NCBI GenBank assembly: GCA_030758115.1
Contig: JANREX010000050.1
Coordinates: 1-64,000 of the forward strand
From: Paracoccaceae bacterium
GTDB taxonomy: Bacteria > Pseudomonadota > Alphaproteobacteria > Rhodobacterales > Rhodobacteraceae
Length of the DNA: 64,000 bases
Reading direction: 5' to 3'
Shown: positions 35,648 through 44,046 of the stretch, one piece after another
Position numbering within the stretch: position 1 is the stretch's first letter
How the letters are laid out: every line of letters begins with the position of its first letter
The notes under the pieces: model-generated
Told to the model about the DNA's origin: nothing
The model's input: the letters and a program-made list of their open reading frames with translations, nothing else
The model's database searches: none
Program-made: the position numbers and the translations under genes

Positions 35648-36994
35648 GTGCTGCGTTTGTCTGCTGTCGTGTTCAGCCTTGCTCTTGTGCTGTCGCATGC
35701 CATGGCCCGGCCTGCCCTTGCCGATGATCAGGTCACGTCCTTCACCTTGCCGAACGGCATGGATGTCGTGGTCGTCGAAGACCATCGCGCGCCCGTCGTC
35801 ATGCATATGGTCTGGTATCGCGCGGGGTCGGCCGATGAGCCTGCGGGCGCCTCGGGGATTGCGCATTTCCTGGAACACCTGATGTTCAAGCGCACCGAAA
35901 AGATGGAAACGGGCGAGTTTTCGCGCACCGTGGCGCGGAACGGCGGGCGGGACAACGCCTTTACCAGTTATGACTATACCGCCTATTTCCAGCGCGTCGC
36001 CGCCGACCGGCTTGGCCTGATGATGCAGATGGAGGCGGACCGCATGGTCAACCTGCGTCTGGACGATTCCGAGATCGCCACCGAACGCGAGGTCATCATC
36101 GAAGAGCGCAACCAGCGGGTCGAGAACAGCCCCGCCGCCCTGTTCCGCGAACAGAAGGACGCGGTGCAATACCTCAACCATCGCTATGGCGTGCCGATCA
36201 TCGGCTGGCGCCACGAGATGGTGGCGCTGGACCGCGATGATGCGCTGGCCTTCTACGAGCGCTATTACGCGCCGAACAACGCGATCCTGATCGTGGCCGG
36301 TGACGTGACCCCCGACGAGGTGCGCGCCTTGGCCGAGCAGCATTACGGCCCGATTCCGGCCAATCCGGACCTGCCGGAACGCCTGCGCCCGTCCGAGCCG
36401 CCGCAAACCGCCGAGCGGCGTCTGATCTATCGTGATGCGCGCGTGGCACAGCCCTATGTGAGCCGGTCCTATCTTGCACCCGAGCGCGACAGCGGCGCGC
36501 AGGAAACGGCCGCGGCCTTGACTGTCCTGGCCGAGGTTCTGGGCTCGGGCACGACATCGGTGATGGCAGAGGCGCTGCAGTTCGACACCCAGGTCGCCAC
36601 GTTCACCGGGGCGTTCTATGGCGGCACCTCGCTGGACCGGACCACATTCGATGTGGTCGTCGTGCCGTCCGAAGGGGTGAGCCTTGAAGAGGCCGAGGCC
36701 GCGATGGACCGTGTTCTGGCCGATTTCCTGAATACCGGCGTCGATGCAGAGCAATTGGACCGGATCAAGATGCAGGTGCGCGCGGCCCAGATCTATGCCC
36801 GCGATGACGTGGAATCGATTGCCAACCAGTATGGCCGCGCCCTGACCCAGGGACTGACCGTCGCGGATGTGCAGGCCTGGCCTGATGTGCTGCAGGCGGT
36901 CACGGCGGATGATGTTCTGGCCGCGGCAAGGATGGTGCTGGACCGCAGGCAGGCCGTGACAGGCTGGCTGATGGCCGAGGAGGTGACCCAGTGA
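35648..36994 (+). CDS. M16 family zinc peptidase (catalytic member)
   Basis: 448 residues with a signal peptide (about 1-25, ending ALA-DDQ). The inverted zinc motif HxxEH is intact: H73-F-L-E76-H77, with the distal Glu likely in the ATEREVIIEERNQRVENS segment. Two M16 lobes are present. It is a periplasmic oligopeptidase of the PqqL/insulinase type. The GTG start is preceded by CCAGGAGGAATCCC. The stop overlaps the next gene's ATG (ATGA). Paired genes of this sort usually encode an active and an inactive subunit. Confidence 0.92.
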   Translation: MLRLSAVVFSLALVLSHAMARPALADDQVTSFTLPNGMDVVVVEDHRAPVVMHMVWYRAGSADEPAGASGIAHFLEHLMFKRTEKMETGEFSRTVARNGGRDNAFTSYDYTAYFQRVAADRLGLMMQMEADRMVNLRLDDSEIATEREVIIEERNQRVENSPAALFREQKDAVQYLNHRYGVPIIGWRHEMVALDRDDALAFYERYYAPNNAILIVAGDVTPDEVRALAEQHYGPIPANPDLPERLRPSEPPQTAERRLIYRDARVAQPYVSRSYLAPERDSGAQETAAALTVLAEVLGSGTTSVMAEALQFDTQVATFTGAFYGGTSLDRTTFDVVVVPSEGVSLEEAEAAMDRVLADFLNTGVDAEQLDRIKMQVRAAQIYARDDVESIANQYGRALTQGLTVADVQAWPDVLQAVTADDVLAAARMVLDRRQAVTGWLMAEEVTQ

Positions 36995-38307
36995 TGATGC
37001 GTTTCATTCTGCCCGTCATGCTGGCGCTGGCGGCCTTGCCCGCGCGCGCCGCGATCGAGATCAAGGAAGTGGTCAGCCCTGGCGGCATCACCGCCTGGCT
37101 GGTCGAGGATCATGCCATCCCCTTCACCGCGCTGGAAATCCGGTTCCGTGGGGGCGCCTCGGTCGAGGCGGCTCAAAAGCGTGGTGCCACCAACCTGATG
37201 ACTGCGCTACTGGAAGAAGGTGCCGGCGAGATGGATGCCCGCGCCTTTGCCCGCGCGCGCGACGGGCTTGCGGCCTCGTTCCGCTATTCCGTGTCGGACG
37301 ATGCGCTGTCGGTCTCGGCGCAGTTCCTGACCGAGAACCGGGATGCTGCCATCGACCTGCTGCGCCAGTCGCTGATCGCGCCGCGCTTTGATGCGGAGGC
37401 CATCGAACGGGTGCGGGGGCAGGTGCTGTCCGGCCTGCGCTCGGATGAGAAGAACCCGCAGAGCATCGCCTCGCGCCGCTTCGCCGCGCTTGTCTATGGC
37501 GATCATCCCTATGGGTCCTCGCTGGATGGCACGATCGATACGGTCAGCGCCCTGACCCGCGACGATCTGGTCGCGGCCCATGCTGGCGCGCTGGCGCGTG
37601 ACCGCATTCACGTGTCGGCCGTCGGCGATATCACGGCGGATCAGTTGGGCGCCTTGCTGGACAGCCTGCTGGGCGATCTGCCCGCCACCGGTGCCGCCTT
37701 GCCCGGCCTGGCCGATCCGGTGTTCCCCGGCGGTGTCGAAGTGGTGGATTTCGCCACGCCGCAATCCGTCGTGCTGTTCGGGCAGCCCGGCATCGGGCAG
37801 GAGGATCCTGATTTCTTCGCGGCCTTCATCCTGGATCACATCCTGGGCGGTGGCGGTTTCGAAAGCCGCCTGATGACAGAAGTGCGCGAAAAGCGGGGCC
37901 TGACCTACGGCATCTATACCTACCTGGCCGATCGCGAACTGGCGCAGGTCTGGGGTGGTTCGGTCGCCTCGGCCAATGACAGGGTTGCCGAGGCGGTCGA
38001 GGTGATCCGCGCGGAATGGCAACGGATGCAGCAGGATGGCGTCAGCCAGGACGATCTGGACAACGCCAAGACCTATCTGACCGGCGCCTATCCGCTGCGG
38101 TTCGACGGGAACGGGACGATCGCCAATATCATCGTCGGCATGCAGATGCGCGGCCTGCCCATCGACTATGCCGCCACCCGCAACGACCAGGTCAATGCCG
38201 TGACGCTGGAGGATGTGAACCGTGTTGCGCGCACCCTTCTGGATCCCGCGCGGCTGAGCTTTGTTGTCGTCGGGCAGCCGGAAGGGCTGACGGAGTCCTC
38301 GAACTGA
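36994..38307 (+). CDS. M16 family peptidase-like protein (non-catalytic partner)
   Basis: 437 residues, signal peptide about 1-20 (ALPARA-AIE). The fold matches the upstream M16 protein (FGQPGIGQEDPDFFAAFILDHILGGGGFESRLMTEVREKRGLTYGIY is the typical C-lobe). The zinc site is lost: where HxxEH should be, the sequence reads RGATNLMTALLEEG. It probably forms a heterodimer with the catalytic subunit, like the mitochondrial processing peptidase alpha chain. Two adjacent ATGs (36994, 36997) are possible starts. Confidence 0.9.
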   Translation: MMRFILPVMLALAALPARAAIEIKEVVSPGGITAWLVEDHAIPFTALEIRFRGGASVEAAQKRGATNLMTALLEEGAGEMDARAFARARDGLAASFRYSVSDDALSVSAQFLTENRDAAIDLLRQSLIAPRFDAEAIERVRGQVLSGLRSDEKNPQSIASRRFAALVYGDHPYGSSLDGTIDTVSALTRDDLVAAHAGALARDRIHVSAVGDITADQLGALLDSLLGDLPATGAALPGLADPVFPGGVEVVDFATPQSVVLFGQPGIGQEDPDFFAAFILDHILGGGGFESRLMTEVREKRGLTYGIYTYLADRELAQVWGGSVASANDRVAEAVEVIRAEWQRMQQDGVSQDDLDNAKTYLTGAYPLRFDGNGTIANIIVGMQMRGLPIDYAATRNDQVNAVTLEDVNRVARTLLDPARLSFVVVGQPEGLTESSN

Positions 38308-38431
38308 CCAGGCTGCATCCTGTTCCGCTTCCGCGATCCCGTCGCTGCATGGGGTCGCAGTCGCGCGAAAGCGGTTCACCCTCGGCCCGCAAAGGGTTAA
38401 GAGGCATCGTATCAAGCAGGAGACTTGGACG

Positions 38432-39949
38432 ATGACGACCCCGAAACCCGTTGTGCTGTGCATTCTTGACGGCTGGGGCCACCGGGAGGAGCGGACGGCG
38501 AACGCCCCGGCGCTGGCCAATACACCGACATTCGACCGGATCATGGCGACCTGTCCGCATAACCTGTTGATCACCCATGGTCCCGATGTGGGGCTGCCGA
38601 CCGGGCAGATGGGCAATTCCGAAGTGGGCCATACCAATATCGGCGCGGGCCGTGTCGTGGCGATGGACCTCGGCCAGATCGACCTCGCCATCGAGGATGG
38701 CAGCTTTTTCACCAATGCGGCCTTGCAGGATTTCATCGCCACTCTCAGGGCATCCGGTGGTGTCGCGCATCTTCTGGGGCTGGTGTCGGATGGCGGGGTG
38801 CATGGCCATATCAGCCATATTCTTGCCGCGACACGGGCGATCACAGAGTCCGGTGTGCCGGTGGTCCTGCATGCGGTGACCGATGGGCGCGATGTGGCGC
38901 CGAAATCCGCATATGGTTATCTTGAGGAATTGCAGGCCGCCTTGCCAGTCGGCGCGCGGATCGGCACGCTGACGGGGCGCTACTTTACCATGGACCGCGA
39001 CAACCGCTGGGAGCGTGTCGCCGAGGCCTATGAGGCGATGGTACACGGCAAGGGGCTGCATGCGGCCAGCGCCCATGCCGCCGTCACGGCGGGCTACAAC
39101 CGTTCCGAAACCGATGAATTCATCACCGCGACGGTAATCGGCGACTATGCCGGTGCGCGGGATGGCGATGGTCTGTTCTGCCTGAACTTCCGCGCCGACC
39201 GCGCCCGCGAGATCCTTGCGGCCATGGCCCAGCCGGGCTTTGCGGCCTTCGATCTTGGCGTGCGCCCCGCCTGGGCGGCCTGCCTGGGAATGGTGGAATA
39301 TTCCGAGGCGCATAATGCCTACATGAGCACGGTTTTCCCCGCGCGCGAGATCGTGAATACACTGGGCGAATGGGTGGCCAAGCATGGCAAGCGCCAATTC
39401 CGTCTGGCCGAGACCGAGAAATATCCCCATGTCACCTTTTTCCTGAACGGTGGCGAGGAACAGCCCGAGACAGGCGAAGACCGTTACATGGCACCCTCGC
39501 CCAAGGTGGCGACCTACGATCTGCAACCCGAGATGTCCTGCGAGGAAGTGACGGATCATTTCGTGCAGGCGATCCATGACGATTACGATCTGATCGTGGT
39601 CAACTACGCCAATCCCGACATGGTTGGACATACCGGTGATCTGAAGGCCGCCATTGCCGCCTGCGAAGCCGTGGACCAAGGGCTTGCCCGCGTTGTCGCA
39701 GCCCTGCAGGAGGTGGGGGGCGCGATGATCGTGACCGCCGATCACGGCAATTGCGAGGTGATGGTCGATCCGGAAACCGGCGGGCCGCATACCGCGCATA
39801 CGCTCAACCCCGTTCCGGTCGCCTTGATCGGGGGGCCTGCTGGCGCGACGCTGAAGCATGGTCGGCTGGCCGATCTGGCGCCCACGCTGCTGCAGTTGAT
39901 GGATCTGCCCAAGCCGCCCGAGATGACAGGGGAAAGCCTGATCGCATGA
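38432..39949 (+). CDS. gpmI: 2,3-bisphosphoglycerate-independent phosphoglycerate mutase
   Basis: 505 residues. LCILDGWG carries the metal Asp (D13), and the phospho-Ser is S63 in TGQMGNSEVGHTNIGAG. VTDGRDVAPKSA, NFRADRARE, YANPDMVGHTGD and TADHGNCE are further metal and substrate motifs. It interconverts 3- and 2-phosphoglycerate. The stop overlaps the envC start (ATGA), so glycolysis and cell-wall genes share a transcript, an order seen in many proteobacteria (gpmI-envC-ctpA). Confidence 0.97.
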   Translation: MTTPKPVVLCILDGWGHREERTANAPALANTPTFDRIMATCPHNLLITHGPDVGLPTGQMGNSEVGHTNIGAGRVVAMDLGQIDLAIEDGSFFTNAALQDFIATLRASGGVAHLLGLVSDGGVHGHISHILAATRAITESGVPVVLHAVTDGRDVAPKSAYGYLEELQAALPVGARIGTLTGRYFTMDRDNRWERVAEAYEAMVHGKGLHAASAHAAVTAGYNRSETDEFITATVIGDYAGARDGDGLFCLNFRADRAREILAAMAQPGFAAFDLGVRPAWAACLGMVEYSEAHNAYMSTVFPAREIVNTLGEWVAKHGKRQFRLAETEKYPHVTFFLNGGEEQPETGEDRYMAPSPKVATYDLQPEMSCEEVTDHFVQAIHDDYDLIVVNYANPDMVGHTGDLKAAIAACEAVDQGLARVVAALQEVGGAMIVTADHGNCEVMVDPETGGPHTAHTLNPVPVALIGGPAGATLKHGRLADLAPTLLQLMDLPKPPEMTGESLIA

Positions 39950-41103
39950 TCCGCTGCCTTGCCCTTGCCTTGCTGATTTCTGCGCTGTCCCTTGGCGGTG
40001 CGCCCCTTCGGGCGCAAGCTGGCGCCGATGCCGAGGCCGCGCAGGCGGCACGGGCTGCGGCGGAACGTCTTGATCAGGCCACGCGGCAGCTGGATGCGGC
40101 GCAATCGGCGCGCGACCGGGTGCGCGCCCTGACCGAAACGGTCGCCGCCTTCGAGGACGGGCTGGAGGCGATGCGCGACGGATTGCGCCGCGCCAGCCTG
40201 CGCGAGGCGCGCCTGACCCGCGAGCTGCAGACGCGCGAGGATGAGATCGCGCAGCTTCTGGGTGTGCTGCAAAGCATGGGCAGCCGGCCCTCGCCCGTGA
40301 TGCTGCTGCATCCCGAGGGGCCGATGGGCACCGCGCGGGCAGGCATGATCCTGGCCGATGTGACGCCCGCACTGAACCTGCGTGCGGATGACCTGCGCCG
40401 CAAGCTGCAGGAAATCTCGACCCTGCGGCTGTTGCAGCAGAACGCGGTCGAAACCCTCCAGACCGGTCTGAACGGTGTGCAGGAGGCGCGCACCGCCTTG
40501 TCGCAGGCAGTGGCGGATCGGACGGACCTGCCGCGCCGCTTCACCGCCGATCCGGTGCGCACCGCCATTCTGATCGCCTCGACCGAAACGCTGGAAGGCT
40601 TTGCCAGCGGTCTGTCGGAAATCACGACGGACGAGGATCGGACCGACCTGCCGGACATCTCGGATCTGCGCGGCAACCTTCCCTTGCCGGTACAGGGCCA
40701 GATCCTGCGCCGCGCGGGCGAGGCCGATGCCGCGGGCATCACCCGGCCCGGCCTGTTGCTGGCGACACGGCCACGCGCCCTTGTCTCGGCGCCGACAGCG
40801 GCCACGATCCGCTATCGCGGCCCGCTTCTGGACTACGGAAACGTGATGATTCTGGAACCGCAAGCGGGCACTCTTTTCGTGCTTGCCGGATTGGATGTGG
40901 TTTATGGTGGCATCGGAGAGGTGATCCCTGCCGGCAGTCCCGTAGGCTTGATGGGCGGGCAGGACGCAGAAATTGGCGATATTCTCGCCAATTCGGGCAA
41001 TGGGGCTGGAACGGGGCGCTCGGAAACGCTCTATATCGAAGTCAGGCAGGATGATGCGCCGGTCGATCCGGAAGCATGGTTCGCAACGCGAGAGGAAGAT
41101 TAG
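39946..41103 (+). CDS. envC: EnvC-type murein hydrolase activator
   Basis: 385 residues: signal peptide (1-23), coiled-coil-rich region (about 25-230: DAEAAQAARAAAERLDQA and heptads beyond), and a C-terminal LytM/M23-like domain (about 270-380). The domain is degenerate: the zinc HxxxD and HxH are missing (IRYRGPLLDYGN, TLYIEVRQDD), as in EnvC, which activates amidases rather than cutting murein itself. It acts in the periplasm during cell separation. Translation is coupled with gpmI, and it is followed after 2 bp by ctpA. Confidence 0.88.
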   Translation: MIRCLALALLISALSLGGAPLRAQAGADAEAAQAARAAAERLDQATRQLDAAQSARDRVRALTETVAAFEDGLEAMRDGLRRASLREARLTRELQTREDEIAQLLGVLQSMGSRPSPVMLLHPEGPMGTARAGMILADVTPALNLRADDLRRKLQEISTLRLLQQNAVETLQTGLNGVQEARTALSQAVADRTDLPRRFTADPVRTAILIASTETLEGFASGLSEITTDEDRTDLPDISDLRGNLPLPVQGQILRRAGEADAAGITRPGLLLATRPRALVSAPTAATIRYRGPLLDYGNVMILEPQAGTLFVLAGLDVVYGGIGEVIPAGSPVGLMGGQDAEIGDILANSGNGAGTGRSETLYIEVRQDDAPVDPEAWFATREED

Positions 41104-41105
41104 GC

Positions 41106-42440
41106 ATGAACAAGTTCGTGATGGCTGCGATCGGCGGGACGATGATCGGGGTCCTGGCCACGACGCAGCTGGCAGCACCGCTTCTGGCGCAGGAGTCATC
41201 GAAAAACACCAGTGTCTACGAGCAGCTTGACCTGTTCGGCGATATTTTCGAACGGATCCGCGCGCAATACGTGGAAGAGGTGGATACAAACGAACTGATC
41301 GAGGCGGCGATCAACGGCATGCTGACCTCGCTTGATCCGCATTCCAGCTACATGTCGCCCGAAGATGCCGCCGACATGCGGGTGCAAACCCGTGGTGAAT
41401 TCGGCGGCCTGGGGATCGAGGTCACGCAGGAAGAGGGCTTCGTCAAGGTCGTCTCGCCGATCGATGGCACGCCCGCCGATGCGGCCGGGATCGAGGCTGG
41501 CGATTTCATCACCCATGTCGATGGTCAAAGCCTGCTGGGCCTGACGCTGGACCAGGCCGTCGACATGATGCGCGGCCCCGTGGGCAGCGAGATCGTGATC
41601 ACCGTCCTGCGTGAAGGCACGGCCGAACCCTTCGACGTGTCGATCATCCGCGACACGATCAAGCTGACGGCGGTCCGTACCCGTACCGAAGGACAGGCCG
41701 TGGTGCTGCGGGTCACCACCTTCAATGACCAGACCTACAGCAATCTTGAATCCGGTCTGGCCGATGCCATCAAGGAGGCGGGCGGGATCGATGCGATCAG
41801 CGGGATCGTCCTTGATCTGCGCAACAACCCCGGCGGCCTGCTGACACAGGCGATCCGCGTCTCGGACGCCTTCCTCGAAAAGGGCGAGATCGTCTCGACC
41901 CGCGGCCGCAACCCCGAGGATGGAGAGCGTTACAACGCCACGCCGGGTGATCTGGCCCAGGGCAAGCCGGTTGTCGTTCTGATCAACGGCGGCTCTGCCT
42001 CTGCCTCTGAGATCGTGGCAGGCGCGTTGCAGGATCACCGCCGCGCCGTGGTGATCGGCACCAAGAGTTTCGGCAAGGGTTCGGTGCAGACCGTGATGCC
42101 GCTGCGTGGTGAAGGCGCGATGCGCCTGACCACGGCGCGCTATTACACGCCGTCGGGCCGTTCGATCCAGGCGCTGGGTGTGTCCCCCGATATCCTGGTG
42201 GAACAGCCGCGCCGTCAGCCCGCCTCGCCCGAGGAAGAGGAAAGCACCGCCCCCAGCCGGTCCGAGGCCGATCTGCGCGGCTCGCTGAACAACGACAGCC
42301 TGACCGAGGATCAGATCCGCCAGATCGAGGAAGATCGCGCCAAGGCCGAACTGTCGGCCAAGCTGCGCGAAGACGACTACCAGCTGGCCTATGCTCTGGA
42401 TATCCTCAAGGGCCTTTCGGCGCTTGGACCCGCGCGCTGA
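41106..42440 (+). CDS. ctpA: Carboxy-terminal processing protease (S41A)
   Basis: 444 residues: signal peptide or anchor (1-29), PDZ domain (about 88-175, GGLGIEVTQEEGFVKVVSPIDGTPA) and S41 catalytic domain with S299 (NGGSASASEI) and K324 (SFGKGSVQT), the 25-residue spacing of tail-specific proteases. GRSIQALGVSPDI follows. A Gln/Glu-rich tail ends the protein. It processes periplasmic proteins and, in other bacteria, peptidoglycan hydrolases, often with a lipoprotein adaptor; the upstream envC suggests cell-wall control. Confidence 0.95.
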   Translation: MNKFVMAAIGGTMIGVLATTQLAAPLLAQESSKNTSVYEQLDLFGDIFERIRAQYVEEVDTNELIEAAINGMLTSLDPHSSYMSPEDAADMRVQTRGEFGGLGIEVTQEEGFVKVVSPIDGTPADAAGIEAGDFITHVDGQSLLGLTLDQAVDMMRGPVGSEIVITVLREGTAEPFDVSIIRDTIKLTAVRTRTEGQAVVLRVTTFNDQTYSNLESGLADAIKEAGGIDAISGIVLDLRNNPGGLLTQAIRVSDAFLEKGEIVSTRGRNPEDGERYNATPGDLAQGKPVVVLINGGSASASEIVAGALQDHRRAVVIGTKSFGKGSVQTVMPLRGEGAMRLTTARYYTPSGRSIQALGVSPDILVEQPRRQPASPEEEESTAPSRSEADLRGSLNNDSLTEDQIRQIEEDRAKAELSAKLREDDYQLAYALDILKGLSALGPAR

Positions 42441-42449
42441 TCACACGGA

Positions 42450-42479
42450 TTGCCCCGCATCTTTCGGGCTGCGGGGCAA
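42450..42479 (+). other. Perfect 10-bp hairpin between ctpA and rppH
   Basis: TTGCCCCGCA (42450-42459) pairs with TGCGGGGCAA (42470-42479) around a 10-nt loop. It starts 10 bp after the ctpA stop and ends 25 bp before the rppH ATG. No U-run follows, so it may be a 3' stabiliser for ctpA or a leader structure of rppH. Confidence 0.65.
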
Positions 42480-42503
42480 CAAGAACGACTGGAACCAAGC
42501 ACG

Positions 42504-42992
42504 ATGGCACCGACCCCCGAAGAGATCGCACGCTTGCCCTATCGCCCCTGCGTGGGCGTGATGCTGGCCAATGACCGTGGACAGGTCTTCGTCGGCCAGC
42601 GGCTGGACAATGACACGCCCGCCTGGCAGATGCCCCAGGGCGGGATCGACCAGGGCGAAGAGCCGCGCGAGGCTGCGCTGCGCGAGTTGTGGGAAGAAAC
42701 CGGCGTGACGCCTGACCTTGTCGAGGTTCTGGCCGAGAGTGCGGACTGGATCCCCTATGACCTGCCGCATGAGATCGTGCCGCGCATCTGGCAGGGTCGC
42801 TTTCGGGGGCAGCGCCAGAAGTGGTTCCTGATGCGGTTCCACGGCAGCGATGACCAGGTTGATATCCTGACCAGCCACCCCGAGTTTTCCCAATGGCGCT
42901 GGCTTGACCCCGCGGATCTGGTCGATCACATCGTCCCCTTCAAGCGCGAGGTCTACGCCCGCGTCCTGGATGAATTCGAACCCTTGATCTGA
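42504..42992 (+). CDS. rppH: RNA pyrophosphohydrolase RppH
   Basis: 162 residues. The Nudix box spans 46-68 (G46 through E52, R60-E61, E64-E65, G67). [12 protein letters not shown] and WQMPQGGID are the RppH/Ap4A-hydrolase group signatures. It removes pyrophosphate from 5'-triphosphate mRNAs and triggers decay, and may also hydrolyse dinucleoside polyphosphates. The ATG at 42504 gives the family start. Confidence 0.94.
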   Translation: MAPTPEEIARLPYRPCVGVMLANDRGQVFVGQRLDNDTPAWQMPQGGIDQGEEPREAALRELWEETGVTPDLVEVLAESADWIPYDLPHEIVPRIWQGRFRGQRQKWFLMRFHGSDDQVDILTSHPEFSQWRWLDPADLVDHIVPFKREVYARVLDEFEPLI

Positions 42993-43074
42993 GCGTGCCC
43001 CCGGCCGGTTGAAATCGCCCGGGTCCTGCCGAAACATGCTTCCCAGAGGGTCGGGTTTGGGCTAACTGCGACCC

Positions 43075-43935
43075 ATGGGACAGGACAAGATCAATACGCA
43101 GGCCATCGGCCTCGATGTCGGGCTGGCGTTCACCAAATGGCTGACCGGGGCCGAGAATCTGCATTACGGGCTCTGGGACGGGCTGGACGTCAGCGCCGCC
43201 AACCTGCGCGCCGCGCAGGAAGCCTATACCGATCGGCTTTTCGCGCTGCTGCCCGATCGTCCCTGCCGCATCCTCGATATCGGTGGTGGTGCCGGCGAGA
43301 CCGCGAAAAAGCTTCTGGCGCTTGGCCATAGCGTGGATATCGTGGTCCCCAGCCCCTTCCTTGCGGGGCGCTGCCGCGCCAATGCGCCGGCCGCCCGTGT
43401 GCATGAATGCATGTTCGAGGATTTCCAGGCCGATCCGGCCAGCTTCGACATCTGCCTGTTCTCGGAAAGCTTTCAGTATATCCCGCTGGATCAGGGCCTG
43501 TCCAAATGCCTGACCCTGCTGGCGCCCGGGGGCGAGATCATCGTGGCCGATTGCTTCCGCAGCCCGGAATATACCGGCGACCGGATGCTGGCCCCCGTGG
43601 GTGGCGGGCATCGCATCGCCGCTTTCCGCGACACGCTGGCCGCCCTCCCGCTCGAGATGATCAGCGAGGAGGACGTGACCCTGTCGGCCGCCCCCTCGGT
43701 CGAGATAGAACAGGGCCTCTTCAACGTCTTCGGCTATGGTCTGGCACGTGTGGATCAGGACCTTGCCCGTCATAAGCCCCGCCTGCGCTGGGTGCTGCAC
43801 CGGGTGATCCGCGCCCTCATCAGCGCCCGCAAACGCGCGCGGCTGGACCAGCGCCTGAACCAGCAGACACGCAACCGCGAGAATTTCGCCCGGTTCAACA
43901 TCTACCTGCTGATGCGCCTGCGCCCCAGAGCCTGA
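43075..43935 (+). CDS. SAM-dependent methyltransferase, class I
   Basis: 286 residues. The SAM loop is ILDIGGGAGETAKKL (about 66-80), followed by SFDICLFSESFQYIPL (motif II region) and LAPGGEIIVADCFRSPEY (motif III). The N-terminal FTKWLTGAENLHYGLWDG resembles methyltransferases acting on lipids or small molecules (MPBQ/sterol-like). The substrate is unknown. No operon partner; dnaE2 follows after 111 bp with its own promoter. Confidence 0.85.
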   Translation: MGQDKINTQAIGLDVGLAFTKWLTGAENLHYGLWDGLDVSAANLRAAQEAYTDRLFALLPDRPCRILDIGGGAGETAKKLLALGHSVDIVVPSPFLAGRCRANAPAARVHECMFEDFQADPASFDICLFSESFQYIPLDQGLSKCLTLLAPGGEIIVADCFRSPEYTGDRMLAPVGGGHRIAAFRDTLAALPLEMISEEDVTLSAAPSVEIEQGLFNVFGYGLARVDQDLARHKPRLRWVLHRVIRALISARKRARLDQRLNQQTRNRENFARFNIYLLMRLRPRA

Positions 43936-43948
43936 CACGGCAGTCCCT

Positions 43949-43970
43949 TTCATCGTTCCCCAAATACTCA
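43949..43970 (-). repeat. Dispersed intergenic element, variant copy
   Basis: On the minus strand GAGTATTTGGGGAACGATGA(AA), 14 bp after the methyltransferase stop codon. It is the closest relative of the copy at 26698-26719. Confidence 0.65.
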
Positions 43971-44018
43971 ACTGCGCGCCATCTGCCGCAGGTGATCCCT
44001 TTGATAGGACTCGAAAAA

Positions 44019-44038
44019 GAACAAAACGTGAATATACT
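44019..44038 (+). promoter_or_regulatory. LexA-like box and -10 of dnaE2
   Basis: GAAC-AAAACGT-GAAT matches the alphaproteobacterial LexA direct repeat GAAC-N7-GAAC at seven of eight positions. TATACT (44033-44038) overlaps its 3' end and is a good -10. Transcription would then begin near 44045, only about two bases before the dnaE2 ATG at 44047, so the mRNA would be leaderless; no Shine-Dalgarno is visible. Confidence 0.65.
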
Positions 44039-44046
44039 GTGGAATC

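Noticed and set aside
38308-38431. Possible hairpin (GCGATCCC/GGGGTCGC) before gpmI
   Set aside because: Stem is imperfect with a G-T pair and a 10-nt loop; no U-run; not distinguishable from background.
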